A stretch of DNA of 33,915 nucleotides from Phycisphaerales bacterium (GCA_016795025.1 JAEUIR010000022.1:1-33915); one strand, 5' to 3'; positions 8,095-17,309 are shown, counted from the stretch's first letter. Notes: a model not told the origin generated them from the letters alone. Translations and numbers: made by a program.

Positions 8095-9165
8095 GTGCTG
8101 ATCCGACACTCCATGTTGCTCGCTTTCGCCACGGCCAGCGCCGTCGGCAATGTTTTTGCTCAGGTCGGCGAAACCGTCACGCCGATTCCCGCGTCGAGCG
8201 CGCCACAAACGCTGACTGAGCCGGTGTGGCTCCGGGCCACGGCGGACAAAGTCAACATCCGCTCGCGCGCTGACGCCAACAGCATCGTCATGGGGCAGGT
8301 TGATCGCGACACGGCGCTGCGGGCCGATCGCATTGAGTTCGGTTGGTACCGGATTCTTCCGCCGGAAGGCACATTCTGCTACGTCGCGGCCGAATATGTC
8401 GAAGCGGGTTCGGGTAACGTCGGAACCGTCAAAATCTGCGAAGGCACGCTGCGTGTGCGCGCGGGAAGCACGGTGCGCGACATCAACCCCGTGAACAGCG
8501 ACGTGCTCGCGCGCTTGAACGCGGGGATGCAAGTGCAGGTTCTCGGGCGCGAAGGCGATTGGTTGCGCATGGTGCCACCGGCCGATGTGCGTTTGTACAT
8601 CTCTGACAAATTCGTCGAGCGAATCGGCGACGATCAGGCTGTGCTGCTTCGAAAATCAGTGCGCGACGCGGCACCGACCCCCATGGGTGTTCGACCGCCT
8701 GCCGCGCCAACCGACACACCATCTCTCGTCGTCAAGCCCGATCCCGCAAGCGGCCCGTGGTCGCAGCGCCTGGCCGGGCTGGAATCGAAAATCGACGCGG
8801 AGAGCCGCAAACCGGCCGCCCAGCAAAATTGGACGGACATTTCGCGCGAATTGCAGCAAATCGCAGTTCAGGCGGAAGACAAAAGCGCGGCGCGACTCGC
8901 ACAAGCGTGGATGACGGCCGTGCAGCAGCGCATCAGCCAGCGCGAGGCGCTGGCCGCGATCGAAGCGGTGGTCAAAAGAGATCAGAACGACCAGCGCCTG
9001 TTTGAAATGGAGATGGATCGATTACGACGCATCGCGTCGCGCGGCACGCTGCCTCCCATGCGCCCGGCATCATCGACTCAACCATCAACGGCCGTTATGC
9101 CTTCTACGCCGGCGACAACACAGCCAACCAGCGCTCCGGCTGCACGGCCAACAGAGCGCGGCTGA
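8095..9165 (+). CDS. Secreted protein with two bacterial SH3 domains
   Basis: The predicted product has 356 aa. The GTG start is preceded by GGAGA; an ATG six codons later (8113) is an alternative. The signal peptide runs to about residue 23 (SAVGNVFA/QVG). The first SH3-like domain (about 40-100) has the family phrase DKVNIRSRADANS and ends FCYVAAEYVE. The second (about 108-170) has GTLRVRAGST and ends LYISDKFVE. The remaining half contains a charged, predicted helical region (about 220-310) and ends in a Thr/Pro/Ser-rich tail. SH3b domains often bind peptidoglycan, which fits the neighbouring amidase gene that converges on it, but the partner is not shown by sequence. Confidence 0.8.
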   Translation: MLIRHSMLLAFATASAVGNVFAQVGETVTPIPASSAPQTLTEPVWLRATADKVNIRSRADANSIVMGQVDRDTALRADRIEFGWYRILPPEGTFCYVAAEYVEAGSGNVGTVKICEGTLRVRAGSTVRDINPVNSDVLARLNAGMQVQVLGREGDWLRMVPPADVRLYISDKFVERIGDDQAVLLRKSVRDAAPTPMGVRPPAAPTDTPSLVVKPDPASGPWSQRLAGLESKIDAESRKPAAQQNWTDISRELQQIAVQAEDKSAARLAQAWMTAVQQRISQREALAAIEAVVKRDQNDQRLFEMEMDRLRRIASRGTLPPMRPASSTQPSTAVMPSTPATTQPTSAPAARPTERG

Positions 9166-9208
9166 TTTTCATTTGAGCAGGCGCCAAGCCGGGAGGCAAT
9201 CAGCGCGT

Positions 9209-10537
9209 CTAGTTTTGAGTTCGCGGCTTTGGTTTCGCGGGCGTCGCGGGCTTTCGCGGGGTGTTGGATGGTTGGCGTGAACGCGCGGTGGGGTTGGCGG
9301 TGCCGTCCGTGACGATCAACGGAATCATCGGTTTCTGCACGGGCTGCCCGAAAATTGTGACAAAGTCGATCAATAATTCCGCTTGACCAACCGCGGCATT
9401 ACGCGGAATGGTGACGGCTAGCTGCCGCTTGGCCGCGTCGAATTCGTGCGCCAGCCGCGCGCCCTCAAATTTCACGACAATCGAATCCTCTCGAATCCGA
9501 TTCAGGTCCGCGCCCCAGCCACCGCGCCGCGAAAGCCCGTCATCCAAGCCGATCATGACTGTCTGCCCTGCGCGCACGCGTCCATCGGCTGGATCATTCA
9601 ATTCCACGCTCGGCAACCCGGCCTGCGCCCAGCGCGCCAATCCGAGAAAAACGCCGTATGCCTCGCGCCGGTTGTACAACGGATCACGCAGTCGCCTTTC
9701 TTCGATTTCGTTGGTGTAAAACGACGACTCGATCAGCACCGCCGGTACGCGCGACAGTCGCAGCACCGCGAACCCGGGCTTATGCGGTCCGGGGTATTGC
9801 ACCAAATCACTCAACAACGCGCAAGCGATGTGATTTTCCAGCCGTAGCGCGTCGTTCAGGCCGTTGAGAACATATCTTCCAGCAGCCTGAGAAGCGGGAC
9901 TCGTGTCCGCGCCGTTGTGATAGAAAACCGTCGTGTAATTCGCGGTTTCGGCGTCGGCGGCGTTGTGATGCACGGAAATGAACAAGCTCGCGCGGGCGTT
10001 GGTCGCGACTTCGGCGCGAGCGCGAAAATCCTCGCTGTCTTCCAGCCCCAGTTCGCGATCCTCATCGCGGGTCAGGATCGCTTTCGCGCCGGCCGCCTCA
10101 AGGAATTCTCGCAGATAGCGCGAGACGCGCAGATTCACTTCGGCCTCGCGCAAGCCGTTCTTGCTGCGTTTGAAATTCGCGCCCCGATCCTTCTGCCCGA
10201 CGTGCCCGGGATCGATGACGATGACAATGTCTCTGAGGAATTTTGCATACGGCGGAATCGGGAATTCCGCGACCGGCAATTGCGACCACGCGAAAGCGCC
10301 CGGCGCGGCGCGCAGAGGATCAGGCCCGCTTGCGTGGTGCGCGATCCGCCCGGTGGATGTCAAAAACCACCAGGCGCCGCCAACGCCGGCGCTCAACGAT
10401 GCAACCGCGACGAGGCTCAAGGCAAGCCAATGGGCGGCGAACAGCCGCAACTCGCGGACCAGCGCGCTTCGCTTGTTTCGTCGGGGTTTGGCAGCCACTT
10501 GGCGATCTTCCGTGATTGTTGCGGATTCGGCGTCCAT
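9209..10537 (-). CDS. Membrane-anchored N-acetylmuramoyl-L-alanine amidase (Amidase_3)
   Basis: This 442-aa zinc amidase is predicted to cleave the lactyl-L-Ala bond of peptidoglycan in the periplasm. A basic cytoplasmic N-terminus is followed by one transmembrane helix (about 35-58). The catalytic domain spans about 103-300. The Amidase_3 zinc ligands are visible: His112 (IDPGHVG), Glu131 (LREAEVNL) and His190 (SVHHNA). The catalytic Glu270 lies in LIESSFYTNEIEERRL, which matches the usual VETGFLSN-type motif. Residues about 305-415 form an extra C-terminal beta-rich domain of unknown role, ending in a Pro/Lys-rich tail. It may help in daughter-cell separation or wall turnover. It converges with the SH3-protein gene (43 nt apart). 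Confidence 0.88.
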   Translation of the reverse strand: MDAESATITEDRQVAAKPRRNKRSALVRELRLFAAHWLALSLVAVASLSAGVGGAWWFLTSTGRIAHHASGPDPLRAAPGAFAWSQLPVAEFPIPPYAKFLRDIVIVIDPGHVGQKDRGANFKRSKNGLREAEVNLRVSRYLREFLEAAGAKAILTRDEDRELGLEDSEDFRARAEVATNARASLFISVHHNAADAETANYTTVFYHNGADTSPASQAAGRYVLNGLNDALRLENHIACALLSDLVQYPGPHKPGFAVLRLSRVPAVLIESSFYTNEIEERRLRDPLYNRREAYGVFLGLARWAQAGLPSVELNDPADGRVRAGQTVMIGLDDGLSRRGGWGADLNRIREDSIVVKFEGARLAHEFDAAKRQLAVTIPRNAAVGQAELLIDFVTIFGQPVQKPMIPLIVTDGTANPTARSRQPSNTPRKPATPAKPKPRTQN

Positions 10538-10680
10538 GCCGAATCAACGCAGCGGATTGCGCGCAATTCTGACAGCGCGCCAGGGCGGTTGCAAGTATTT
10601 AACCGTTCGCAAGAGCGCGACGCCTTTGATTCAGCCCCGACCGGATTTAGACAGTGCGGTGGACGCTCGTCGGGATTGCC

Positions 10681-10689
10681 TGCTAAAAT
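10681..10689 (+). promoter_or_regulatory. Candidate extended -10 promoter for the acyltransferase fusion gene
   Basis: TGC-TAAAAT fits an extended -10 element. No good -35 is present at the usual distance. Transcription would start near 10696. The rest of the 255-nt gap between the divergent amidase and acyltransferase genes holds nothing else I can support. Confidence 0.3.
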
Positions 10690-10792
10690 GCAGTGACGAA
10701 CACTGACCGATTCGCGCAAATTGATGGAACATGACCGCTGAACGGTGAACAGGTGTTCGCGGCATTCCTTCTGGGCGTCGAGTGGTGTGTGC

Positions 10793-12631
10793 ATGAGCCC
10801 GCCTGTTACGGTTCCCTTTCGACTTCCGTTTGTCGATGATGGCTCATTGTCCTCGTTCGTTCGTGGGGCGGCAGTGCGGCTGGCAGAGCGCTTTCTGAGA
10901 TTTCCGGCGCTGAACCGCATTTATCAATGGACGCGCGAGCGCGGCGATGAGGCCGGGTTCTGCCAGAAGTCGATCGACGGGTTGGGTGTCCGCGTGCAGA
11001 TCGGCGCTGCCGATCTGGAGCTGATTCCGCGAAACGGCCCGCTGGTGATCGTGTGCAACCATCCATTCGGCGGTCTCGATGGGCTGGTGCTCGGCGCGCT
11101 GCTGAGCCGCGTACGGCCGGACGCGAAGCTGCTCGTGAATTATCTGCTCGGCTGCATACCCGAGTTTCACGAGATCGCGTTCTTTGTGGACCCCTTCGGA
11201 ACCGACGACGCGAAGCGCCGCAACATGGCGTCGATGAAAGCGGCGATACGACATGTGCGCAGCGGCGGGGCGCTGGGTGTGTTTCCGAGCGGCGAAGTCT
11301 CGCACTACACAATTGGCAATCGCTGCATCACCGACCCACCGTGGAGCGATACGGTCGCGCGGATCGTGCACAGCACCGGCGCAACCGTTGTGCCGATCTA
11401 TTTCGAGGGCCGTAACAGCACGCTGTTTCAAATTCTCGGCATGATCCATCCGCGGCTGCGGACGCTCTGGCTCTCACGCGAGCTGTTGGCGCGGCGAAAC
11501 AGCACGGTAATCGCTCACGCGGGCCATCCCATCTCCCAACGAAAGCTGGCGCAGATCGAGGAGCCGCGGCGGCTGACGGACTATCTGCGGCTGCGAACAT
11601 ATGTGCTGAGAAGCCGCGTCGCGGATCGCCGTGCGGCCGGTCACGCGCCGTTGGAACCCGGCCCGAAAGCGGTTTGCGAGCCCATCGTGGCCGCATCGCC
11701 GACGAGTGAGCTTGAAGCCGAAATTGGCGGGCTGCCTCGCGCGCAGGGCCTGATCGAGAACGCGCCGTTCGGGGTGTATTACGCGAAAGCCGAGCAGATT
11801 CCGCGCGTGCTGCGTGAGATCGGCCGGCTGCGGGAAACCACGTTTCGCGCGGTGGGCGAGGGTACGGGAAAATCGATCGATCTGGACCGCTTTGATGAAG
11901 ACTATCTTCACTTTTTCGTGTGGAACAGCGAACAGGGCCACATCGTCGGCGCATACCGCGCCGGCCAGACGGACGAAATTCTGTCGCGGCGTGGCGCGAG
12001 CGGGCTATACACCGCGACGTTGTTTGATTTTGAGCCGCAATTGCTACAGCAGATCAACCCGGCGCTGGAATTGGGGCGATCGTTCGTCATCGCCGAGTAT
12101 CAGCGCAGCTATGCGCCGCTGCTGCTGCTGTGGAAAGGAATCTGCCAATACATTGTACAGAATCCTCGATATCGGCGGTTGTTTGGAGCGGTCAGCATCA
12201 GCGATGATTACAACTCGCTAACGAAGCAACTACTAATGATGTACCTGAATGACGGGGATCGCCGGTCGCGCTTGCAGGAGCTGGTGCACCCGAAGAACCC
12301 CCCGCGATTTCGGAAATTCCGCGACTGCGCGAGCGCCCCGCTTTCGACGGTGGTGCGCGATATCGACGAGATCGAGGAACTGGTGCAGGAGATCGAGCAG
12401 GCGCGGCGCGGCGTGCCGATTCTGCTGCGACAATACCTGCGCGTGAATGCGAAATTGCTGGGTTTTAACATCGATCCCGAATTTGGCGATGTGCTGGACG
12501 GGCTGATGCTCTGCGACGTGACAACGATGGATCGCGTCGCGATGAATCGCTTTTTCGGCGCCGAGGGAGCCGCCAGCGTTTGCGCGTATCACGGCGTGAC
12601 GCCCGGCGCAGGCGGCCGGCAACGCGAATAG
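10793..12631 (+). CDS. Bifunctional lysophospholipid-type acyltransferase / hemolysin-like GNAT N-acyltransferase
   Basis: The predicted product has 612 aa. A GTG at 10745 would add 16 residues; the ATG at 10793 gives a more natural N-terminus. The N-terminal half (about 60-270) is a PlsC-like acyltransferase with NHPFGGLDG at 89-97 (His90, Asp96) and FPSGEVS at 164-170. This spacing (HX5D) is seen in hemolysin-associated LPLATs. The C-terminal half (about 300-510) resembles the Acetyltransf_5/OlsB hemolysin-like GNAT family (FGVYYAKAEQIPRVLREIGRLRETTFR, then SFVIAEYQRSYAPLLLLWKGI). Fusions of the two activities make ornithine-type aminolipids (OlsF is the known example), one half N-acylating an amino acid and the other O-acylating the product. 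The amino-acid substrate here is not readable from sequence. Confidence 0.8.
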   Translation: MSPPVTVPFRLPFVDDGSLSSFVRGAAVRLAERFLRFPALNRIYQWTRERGDEAGFCQKSIDGLGVRVQIGAADLELIPRNGPLVIVCNHPFGGLDGLVLGALLSRVRPDAKLLVNYLLGCIPEFHEIAFFVDPFGTDDAKRRNMASMKAAIRHVRSGGALGVFPSGEVSHYTIGNRCITDPPWSDTVARIVHSTGATVVPIYFEGRNSTLFQILGMIHPRLRTLWLSRELLARRNSTVIAHAGHPISQRKLAQIEEPRRLTDYLRLRTYVLRSRVADRRAAGHAPLEPGPKAVCEPIVAASPTSELEAEIGGLPRAQGLIENAPFGVYYAKAEQIPRVLREIGRLRETTFRAVGEGTGKSIDLDRFDEDYLHFFVWNSEQGHIVGAYRAGQTDEILSRRGASGLYTATLFDFEPQLLQQINPALELGRSFVIAEYQRSYAPLLLLWKGICQYIVQNPRYRRLFGAVSISDDYNSLTKQLLMMYLNDGDRRSRLQELVHPKNPPRFRKFRDCASAPLSTVVRDIDEIEELVQEIEQARRGVPILLRQYLRVNAKLLGFNIDPEFGDVLDGLMLCDVTTMDRVAMNRFFGAEGAASVCAYHGVTPGAGGRQRE

Positions 12632-12645
12632 AATCCGCCTCGCGC

Positions 12646-12651
12646 TATACT
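12646..12651 (+). promoter_or_regulatory. TATACT -10-like hexamer 6 nt before the M16 gene start
   Basis: A TATACT hexamer ends 6 nt upstream of the ATG at 12658. If used as a -10, transcription would start on or next to the ATG, giving a leaderless mRNA. In support, no ribosome-binding site lies before this ATG. Against it, there is no recognisable -35. Confidence 0.35.
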
Positions 12652-12657
12652 ACACGG

Positions 12658-15276
12658 ATGCGCCACTCATTCTTCGCGTATCTGATCCGGCCCGCTTGTG
12701 TCATTGCGATCGGCTGTTCGCTGGCGGCGGCGACTCTCGCGGCCGACCCGCGAATTGAACGGTTTGACAACGGGCTGCGCGTCGTCGTCATCGAAGACCA
12801 CTCCCTCCCGCTGGTGAGCGTGTCGCTTTGGTACGGCGTGGGTTCGACTGCCGATTCACCGACGCAGGCCGGGCTGACGCACATCGCGCGGGCAGCGCTG
12901 GAGCAGCGCGAACAACTCGATCTGAAAGCCCGCATCGCCGGAATCCGCTTTTACAGCCGCACGCAGCGCGATGCGTGCCTGTTTCAATCCATCGGTCCAA
13001 CCGCGCTTGTGCCGTACATTCTCGATCTTGAGGCGGCACGGCTTCGGCCATATGCGATCAGCGATAAAAAGACGCTGAGTGACGCGCGGAATTACGCGCT
13101 GATTCAAAGCCAAAACCAACGCACGCTGGAGAATGAGTTTCTGGCCCACCCGACCGTAGGACGAATTGATCCGCTCAGTGCGGCGACGCGCGACGCAATT
13201 CCGTTGGATGAACCGACGGCGCAAAGACTGTTGACGTCGCTGTTCGACGGTCACCCCTATTCCCGGCCACCGATGTTTGTCGCCGATCGCCTGGCGGATG
13301 TCGATCGTGCGACTCTCAACGAGCATCTGGCCCAATGGTTCGTGCCGGCCAACGCGACGTTGATCATACAGGGCGATGTGGAGCCGATCGTTGCGCTTGA
13401 GGGAGTGCGGCAGCGTTGCGAGGAGCTGGCTTGGTGCGATGTACCGCGGCTTGCGAGTCGTGATCGCCCAAAGATTGAGACGCTGCGAATCGCCGCGCGG
13501 GGTGACACAAAGGGATTGGCGATCGCGTGGTGGTTGCCGGGGTGGGTATTGCCGGAAAATGTTGGTGCTCACGCGCTGCTGCACCGACTTTGCAACCCCG
13601 TGGACGGTCCGCTGGCGGCACGACTGACGGCGGCCGGATGCGATCCTCCGCGTTGGGACATACTGAATTTTCGCGAGGCCGGCGCGGCGGTGCTGTTTAT
13701 TCCCTTCTCCGAGCGCTTGTCTATTCAACCGACGGTCGAAGCGATTGAAGGACTGGTTCGGGAAGAACTCCTCGCGGCATCCAATGCGAGTGCGGATGTC
13801 GCGGCCCTGCACCGCGCGAAGGCATTGGCGATGCATGACTTGCAAGTCACGCGCGAAGGCTTGCGGACTCGCGCTCGGTTGTTCGGAGCGTATGACCAGA
13901 TCGCGGGCGATTTGTTTCTGGCGGAATTCGATCAGCGGCGGATCGAGCGGCTGACGCCAGCCGCAATGCGGGCGGCGGCAGAGCATTTGATCGAAACACG
14001 AACAGTGGTGATGCGCGTGTCGCGGGGCTCGCCGGATCACTCCCCATCCGCGCCGCAAGCGGCCAAACCCGGTAGCGAATGGACGCCAGCGTGGCGGAAG
14101 ACGGATGCCGCGGAGTATGGCATCGCCAGGCTCCACGATACGAAACCAAGCGCCTTGCCTGCGCGTCAGCGGCGCGAGGTCAATGCCTTCACGACACTCG
14201 ATTTGGTGACGATTCCGGGGCTTGCGACGACAAGCGTGATGACCCTGCTGCCCGCGAGCGTCGCGCCGCGCGTCGTGTTGGAAGCCGCGGTGGCACGGGA
14301 GAACGGACCGTGCTCTCAAAGCCGGCTCCGCGATCTCTTGTCGTATCGGCGCTGGACGCTGCGCATCGTGCGGACTGAGGCGAGTGTCGGTTTGTCATCG
14401 GAGGGGCCGTCGCAAGACTGGCCGCAATTGATCGAGCTACATGCGGAACTTGTTCGGCCGCTCGCGGAAATCACGCCGCCGGCAGATGCAATGAAGAAGC
14501 TTCTTGCACGCCGGAGCGCGGAGAGCGACGATGAATACGCTGATCGTCTGACCATACTGGTGGCGGACTTGACGGCGTCTGCATCGCCAACCTCGCGACC
14601 CACGACCGAGCCGAGCGCTATTTCCGCCCGTTGCGTCGTTGTGTGCGACGCCCCCGTGGCGCGTGTCGCGGAGACCGTTGCCGCGTACTGGCACAGCGCG
14701 CCCGCACTCGGCGATCCAGCACTGAACTGGGAATTTTCAACCATAGCGAACGCACAAACTTACCTAGCGAGCGCTCGCGACCAGGGCGCGATTCGGGTTC
14801 TTAGTGCATCATGCGACGCGACCGCCGGAGTGCCGGAGTATTTTGCGGCGTTCGCGGGATCGAATCTGCCGAACGATTGGCTCCAATTTCCGTGCGATGC
14901 ACTGCAACCCGGATTTGCCTCAGGGCTCGATCCGAATCGATTGATCATCAGGCTTCCCGCAAATACATGGGACGAGCGATGGGCGAATGAGAAGGGCCTG
15001 GACTGGCTTTGGGGCACAACGTCGGCGTATTCGGAAGCGGAGAAAAACGCCGCGCAATTTGGAGTACCGATGAGCCGGGCGAGCATTGTGGAAAGCCCGG
15101 CGATGTTGGCAATGCGCGCGACAATATGCGGTGAGCGTCCAATATTCTGCGCCGACGAAGTTTCACTGAGGCTCTCGTCGTTTCTCGGCCCGATCAAGTT
15201 CGTTCGGATCGGCGACGTGGCGTCGCTTGAGGACAAAGAGAAGAAGAACCAGCGGCCATACTGCATACTGGATTGA
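12658..15276 (+). CDS. Secreted M16-family protein lacking the catalytic HxxEH motif (pseudopeptidase)
   Basis: The predicted product has 872 aa, the size of a tandem two-domain M16 (pitrilysin/PqqL-like) protein. The start at 12658 begins a signal peptide (cleavage near LAA/DPR); the longer open frame from 12580 overlaps the previous gene and has no signal. The N-terminal half keeps the M16 fold phrases FDNGLRVVVIEDHSLPLVS, GHPYSRPPM and VPANATLIIQGDVEP. The inverted zinc motif, normally HFLEH in GLAHFLEH, reads GLTHIARAA here. His75 remains, but the catalytic Glu is Arg78 and the second His is Ala79, so it should be inactive as a protease. The C-terminal half is divergent and includes a Ser/Thr/Pro-rich loop near residues 640-655. 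No catalytic M16 partner is encoded in this window. Confidence 0.82.
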   Translation: MRHSFFAYLIRPACVIAIGCSLAAATLAADPRIERFDNGLRVVVIEDHSLPLVSVSLWYGVGSTADSPTQAGLTHIARAALEQREQLDLKARIAGIRFYSRTQRDACLFQSIGPTALVPYILDLEAARLRPYAISDKKTLSDARNYALIQSQNQRTLENEFLAHPTVGRIDPLSAATRDAIPLDEPTAQRLLTSLFDGHPYSRPPMFVADRLADVDRATLNEHLAQWFVPANATLIIQGDVEPIVALEGVRQRCEELAWCDVPRLASRDRPKIETLRIAARGDTKGLAIAWWLPGWVLPENVGAHALLHRLCNPVDGPLAARLTAAGCDPPRWDILNFREAGAAVLFIPFSERLSIQPTVEAIEGLVREELLAASNASADVAALHRAKALAMHDLQVTREGLRTRARLFGAYDQIAGDLFLAEFDQRRIERLTPAAMRAAAEHLIETRTVVMRVSRGSPDHSPSAPQAAKPGSEWTPAWRKTDAAEYGIARLHDTKPSALPARQRREVNAFTTLDLVTIPGLATTSVMTLLPASVAPRVVLEAAVARENGPCSQSRLRDLLSYRRWTLRIVRTEASVGLSSEGPSQDWPQLIELHAELVRPLAEITPPADAMKKLLARRSAESDDEYADRLTILVADLTASASPTSRPTTEPSAISARCVVVCDAPVARVAETVAAYWHSAPALGDPALNWEFSTIANAQTYLASARDQGAIRVLSASCDATAGVPEYFAAFAGSNLPNDWLQFPCDALQPGFASGLDPNRLIIRLPANTWDERWANEKGLDWLWGTTSAYSEAEKNAAQFGVPMSRASIVESPAMLAMRATICGERPIFCADEVSLRLSSFLGPIKFVRIGDVASLEDKEKKNQRPYCILD

Positions 15277-15312
15277 AATGAACTGATTGACCGAAGGATC
15301 GATTAGCTGACG

Positions 15313-15912
15313 TCACAAACCGCTCTTCAATTCGCGCGCTTTTCGATTAGCCGCGGACTGGCGACGGCGCTTCTGCTTCACGCGTCGGTCCCGCTGCCTG
15401 GAACTCAGCCACGCGCGAACGAATTTCGTAGCCCAGGCATCATCCGGTCCGCGTTCGCGTCGCGTGACAACCGTTTCGTCATCACTCCAGAGCACGCCGC
15501 GAACCTGCATCCGTTCGATCCTGCGGATGTCCAGCCCTTCCAGACGAAGCAGATCGCACAGGCGATCAGCCCGTCGGAGATGCTCCGTCGCCGTTGAGCG
15601 AAACCAGGTGATGGGTGATCGCGACAAGCGATCATCGTAAGCGGTGCGGGGCGGCGCAGTTGTGTGGCCGTGCAACCAACTGTGGAGCAGGAAAATCTCA
15701 CGAGCGCGGGCTTTGGGAATCTTCACGCTTCGGTACTGCGGTTTCGAAAGGTCGCCGACGATCCAGTCAAACTCGTGGAGAATATGGAACAATCCCACCC
15801 CTTCTCGCGATTCATAGCGCACAAATCGAGCGGCCGGTGGCGACGCGTTTTTCGACCGTGATTCTCGCTTTGTTGCGGCAGTCAATCGTTCCGGGTTGGA
15901 AGCTATTCGCAT
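15313..15912 (-). CDS. Unrecognised basic protein at the 3' end of the arginine operon
   Basis: The predicted product has 199 aa and I do not recognise it. It begins 14 nt after the argH stop on the same strand, so it would be the last gene of the arg operon. A GGA sits about 7 nt before the ATG. No signal peptide or membrane segment is visible. The middle (about 35-150) is mixed alpha/beta with several Trp and Asp/Glu residues (HILHEFDWIVGDLSK, RGVLWSDDETVV). The last 30 residues are strongly basic (RQRDRRVKQKRRRQ), suggesting nucleic-acid contact or only a compositional tail. Coding status rests on the open frame and operon position. Confidence 0.45.
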   Translation of the reverse strand: MRIASNPERLTAATKRESRSKNASPPAARFVRYESREGVGLFHILHEFDWIVGDLSKPQYRSVKIPKARAREIFLLHSWLHGHTTAPPRTAYDDRLSRSPITWFRSTATEHLRRADRLCDLLRLEGLDIRRIERMQVRGVLWSDDETVVTRRERGPDDAWATKFVRAWLSSRQRDRRVKQKRRRQSAANRKARELKSGL

Positions 15913-15926
15913 GGGGCGTTCCGACG

Positions 15927-17303
15927 CTACGTCAGCTTATCGCAATAGAACGTCCAAGATTCCGCGCTTGTGACATGCTCCAAAAGCGTGTCGCTCACTG
16001 TGACACGACGAGAAATCTCGCCTTGCAGTTCCGCGAGCAACTCGGCGCTGACGATCTGAGGCTGACTCTCCTCCGGCGGCGGCGGCTGAAAGGCGCCATC
16101 GCGGATTTGCGCCGCGACGGTGCGATACGCTTCGCGAAACGGCGTGCCGGATCGGACAAGCGCGTATGCCGCCTGCGTGGCGTAAAGCTCCGGTGTCATC
16201 GCCGCGCGACAGTTTTCGTCGTTCACGCGCACTTCCTGAACGACGCGCGCCGCGACATGCAGCATCTGGCGCATGTCATCGGCCGCCCGAAAAACCGGCT
16301 CTTTGGTCATCTGCAAATCGCGATGATAGCTCGACGGGAGCTTGGCAGCGGTCCACTCGATTTCCGCGACGCAAGCGCGCAGCCGTCCGGCGCGCGCCCG
16401 CATTAATTCCAGCACATCCGGATTGCGTTTTTGTGGCATGATCGATGAGCCGGTCGTAAGCGCCTCCGGCAATGACAATAACGGCCGCTCGCCGCCGCTG
16501 AGCAAGATCACGTCCCAAGCGAACTTCTCCAGCAGCGCGCCGATATCCGCGGCCACGCGCGCGAAATACCGCTCCAGCCGGCCGCGACTGTTCTGTACGT
16601 CGATCGCGTTGCGTTGTGCACGGGCAAAACCGAGCAACCGGGCCGTGTATTCGCGGTCGAGCGGCAGCGGCACGCCAAAACCAGCGCCCGTTCCAAGCGG
16701 GCAGGAATCCAGCCGGCGCAACAGGTCGAACATCGCGTCGATCTGCTCGATGATGGCCTCGACATGCGCGTGGAGCCACTGGCCGATGCTCGACGGCATC
16801 GCCGGCTGCATGTGCGTTTGCCCCGGCAGTGGCGTCGCGCCGTCAGTGGCAATCCGCCGGCACATGAATCTCGCCAAAGCGGCCGAGATCGGAATCCACT
16901 CCAACGCCTGCGCCCGCATGAACATTCGCATCGCCGCAGCCACCTGATCGTTGCGCGACCGGCCGGTGTGAATCCTCGCGCCCGCGTCGCCACACCGGGC
17001 GGTGAGAAACGCCTCGATGGCTGTGTGACAATCTTCCTGTTCCGGCGTGATGCTGAAGTCGCCGGCGTTTCTCGCCGCGACGATTTCGCGCAGCGCCACC
17101 AGCAGGCAGCGCAGGTCTGCCTCGCTAAGCAGCCCGGCGCGATGCAGCGTTCGTGCGTGGGCGGCGGACGCTGTGCAGTCAAAATCGACCAAGCGCATAT
17201 CCCAGAATGGATCGTCGCCGACGGTGAAGCGATGGACGATCTCGTCGAGCGTCGCGCCCTTGTCCCACAGCCGGCGCGGCGGATTTGAAGCTGCATGCGA
17301 CAT
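15927..17303 (-). CDS. argH: Argininosuccinate lyase
   Basis: This 458-aa homotetrameric cytoplasmic enzyme carries out the last step of arginine synthesis, splitting argininosuccinate to arginine and fumarate. The hallmark segments are present in order: HTGRSRNDQVAAAMRMF, LPGQTHMQPAMPSSIGQW, and the fumarase/aspartase-superfamily signature GSSIMPQKRNPD carrying the catalytic serine loop. The length is normal for ArgH. It begins 6 nt after the argE' stop, so it is translated from the same mRNA. The N-terminal phrase LWDKGATLDEIVHRFTVGDDPFWD is a little different from the enterobacterial LWGGRF opening but aligns in role. Confidence 0.95.
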   Translation of the reverse strand: MSHAASNPPRRLWDKGATLDEIVHRFTVGDDPFWDMRLVDFDCTASAAHARTLHRAGLLSEADLRCLLVALREIVAARNAGDFSITPEQEDCHTAIEAFLTARCGDAGARIHTGRSRNDQVAAAMRMFMRAQALEWIPISAALARFMCRRIATDGATPLPGQTHMQPAMPSSIGQWLHAHVEAIIEQIDAMFDLLRRLDSCPLGTGAGFGVPLPLDREYTARLLGFARAQRNAIDVQNSRGRLERYFARVAADIGALLEKFAWDVILLSGGERPLLSLPEALTTGSSIMPQKRNPDVLELMRARAGRLRACVAEIEWTAAKLPSSYHRDLQMTKEPVFRAADDMRQMLHVAARVVQEVRVNDENCRAAMTPELYATQAAYALVRSGTPFREAYRTVAAQIRDGAFQPPPPEESQPQIVSAELLAELQGEISRRVTVSDTLLEHVTSAESWTFYCDKLT

Positions 17304-17309
17304 TGTTGT

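Noticed and set aside
9917-10696. 259-aa plus-strand ORF over the amidase gene
   Set aside because: It is antisense to a gene with complete zinc-ligand motifs, and has no recognisable domain.
15615-16406. 263-aa plus-strand ORF opposite argH
   Set aside because: It is a mirror of the argH coding frame in GC-rich DNA; argH has full family motifs and this ORF has none.
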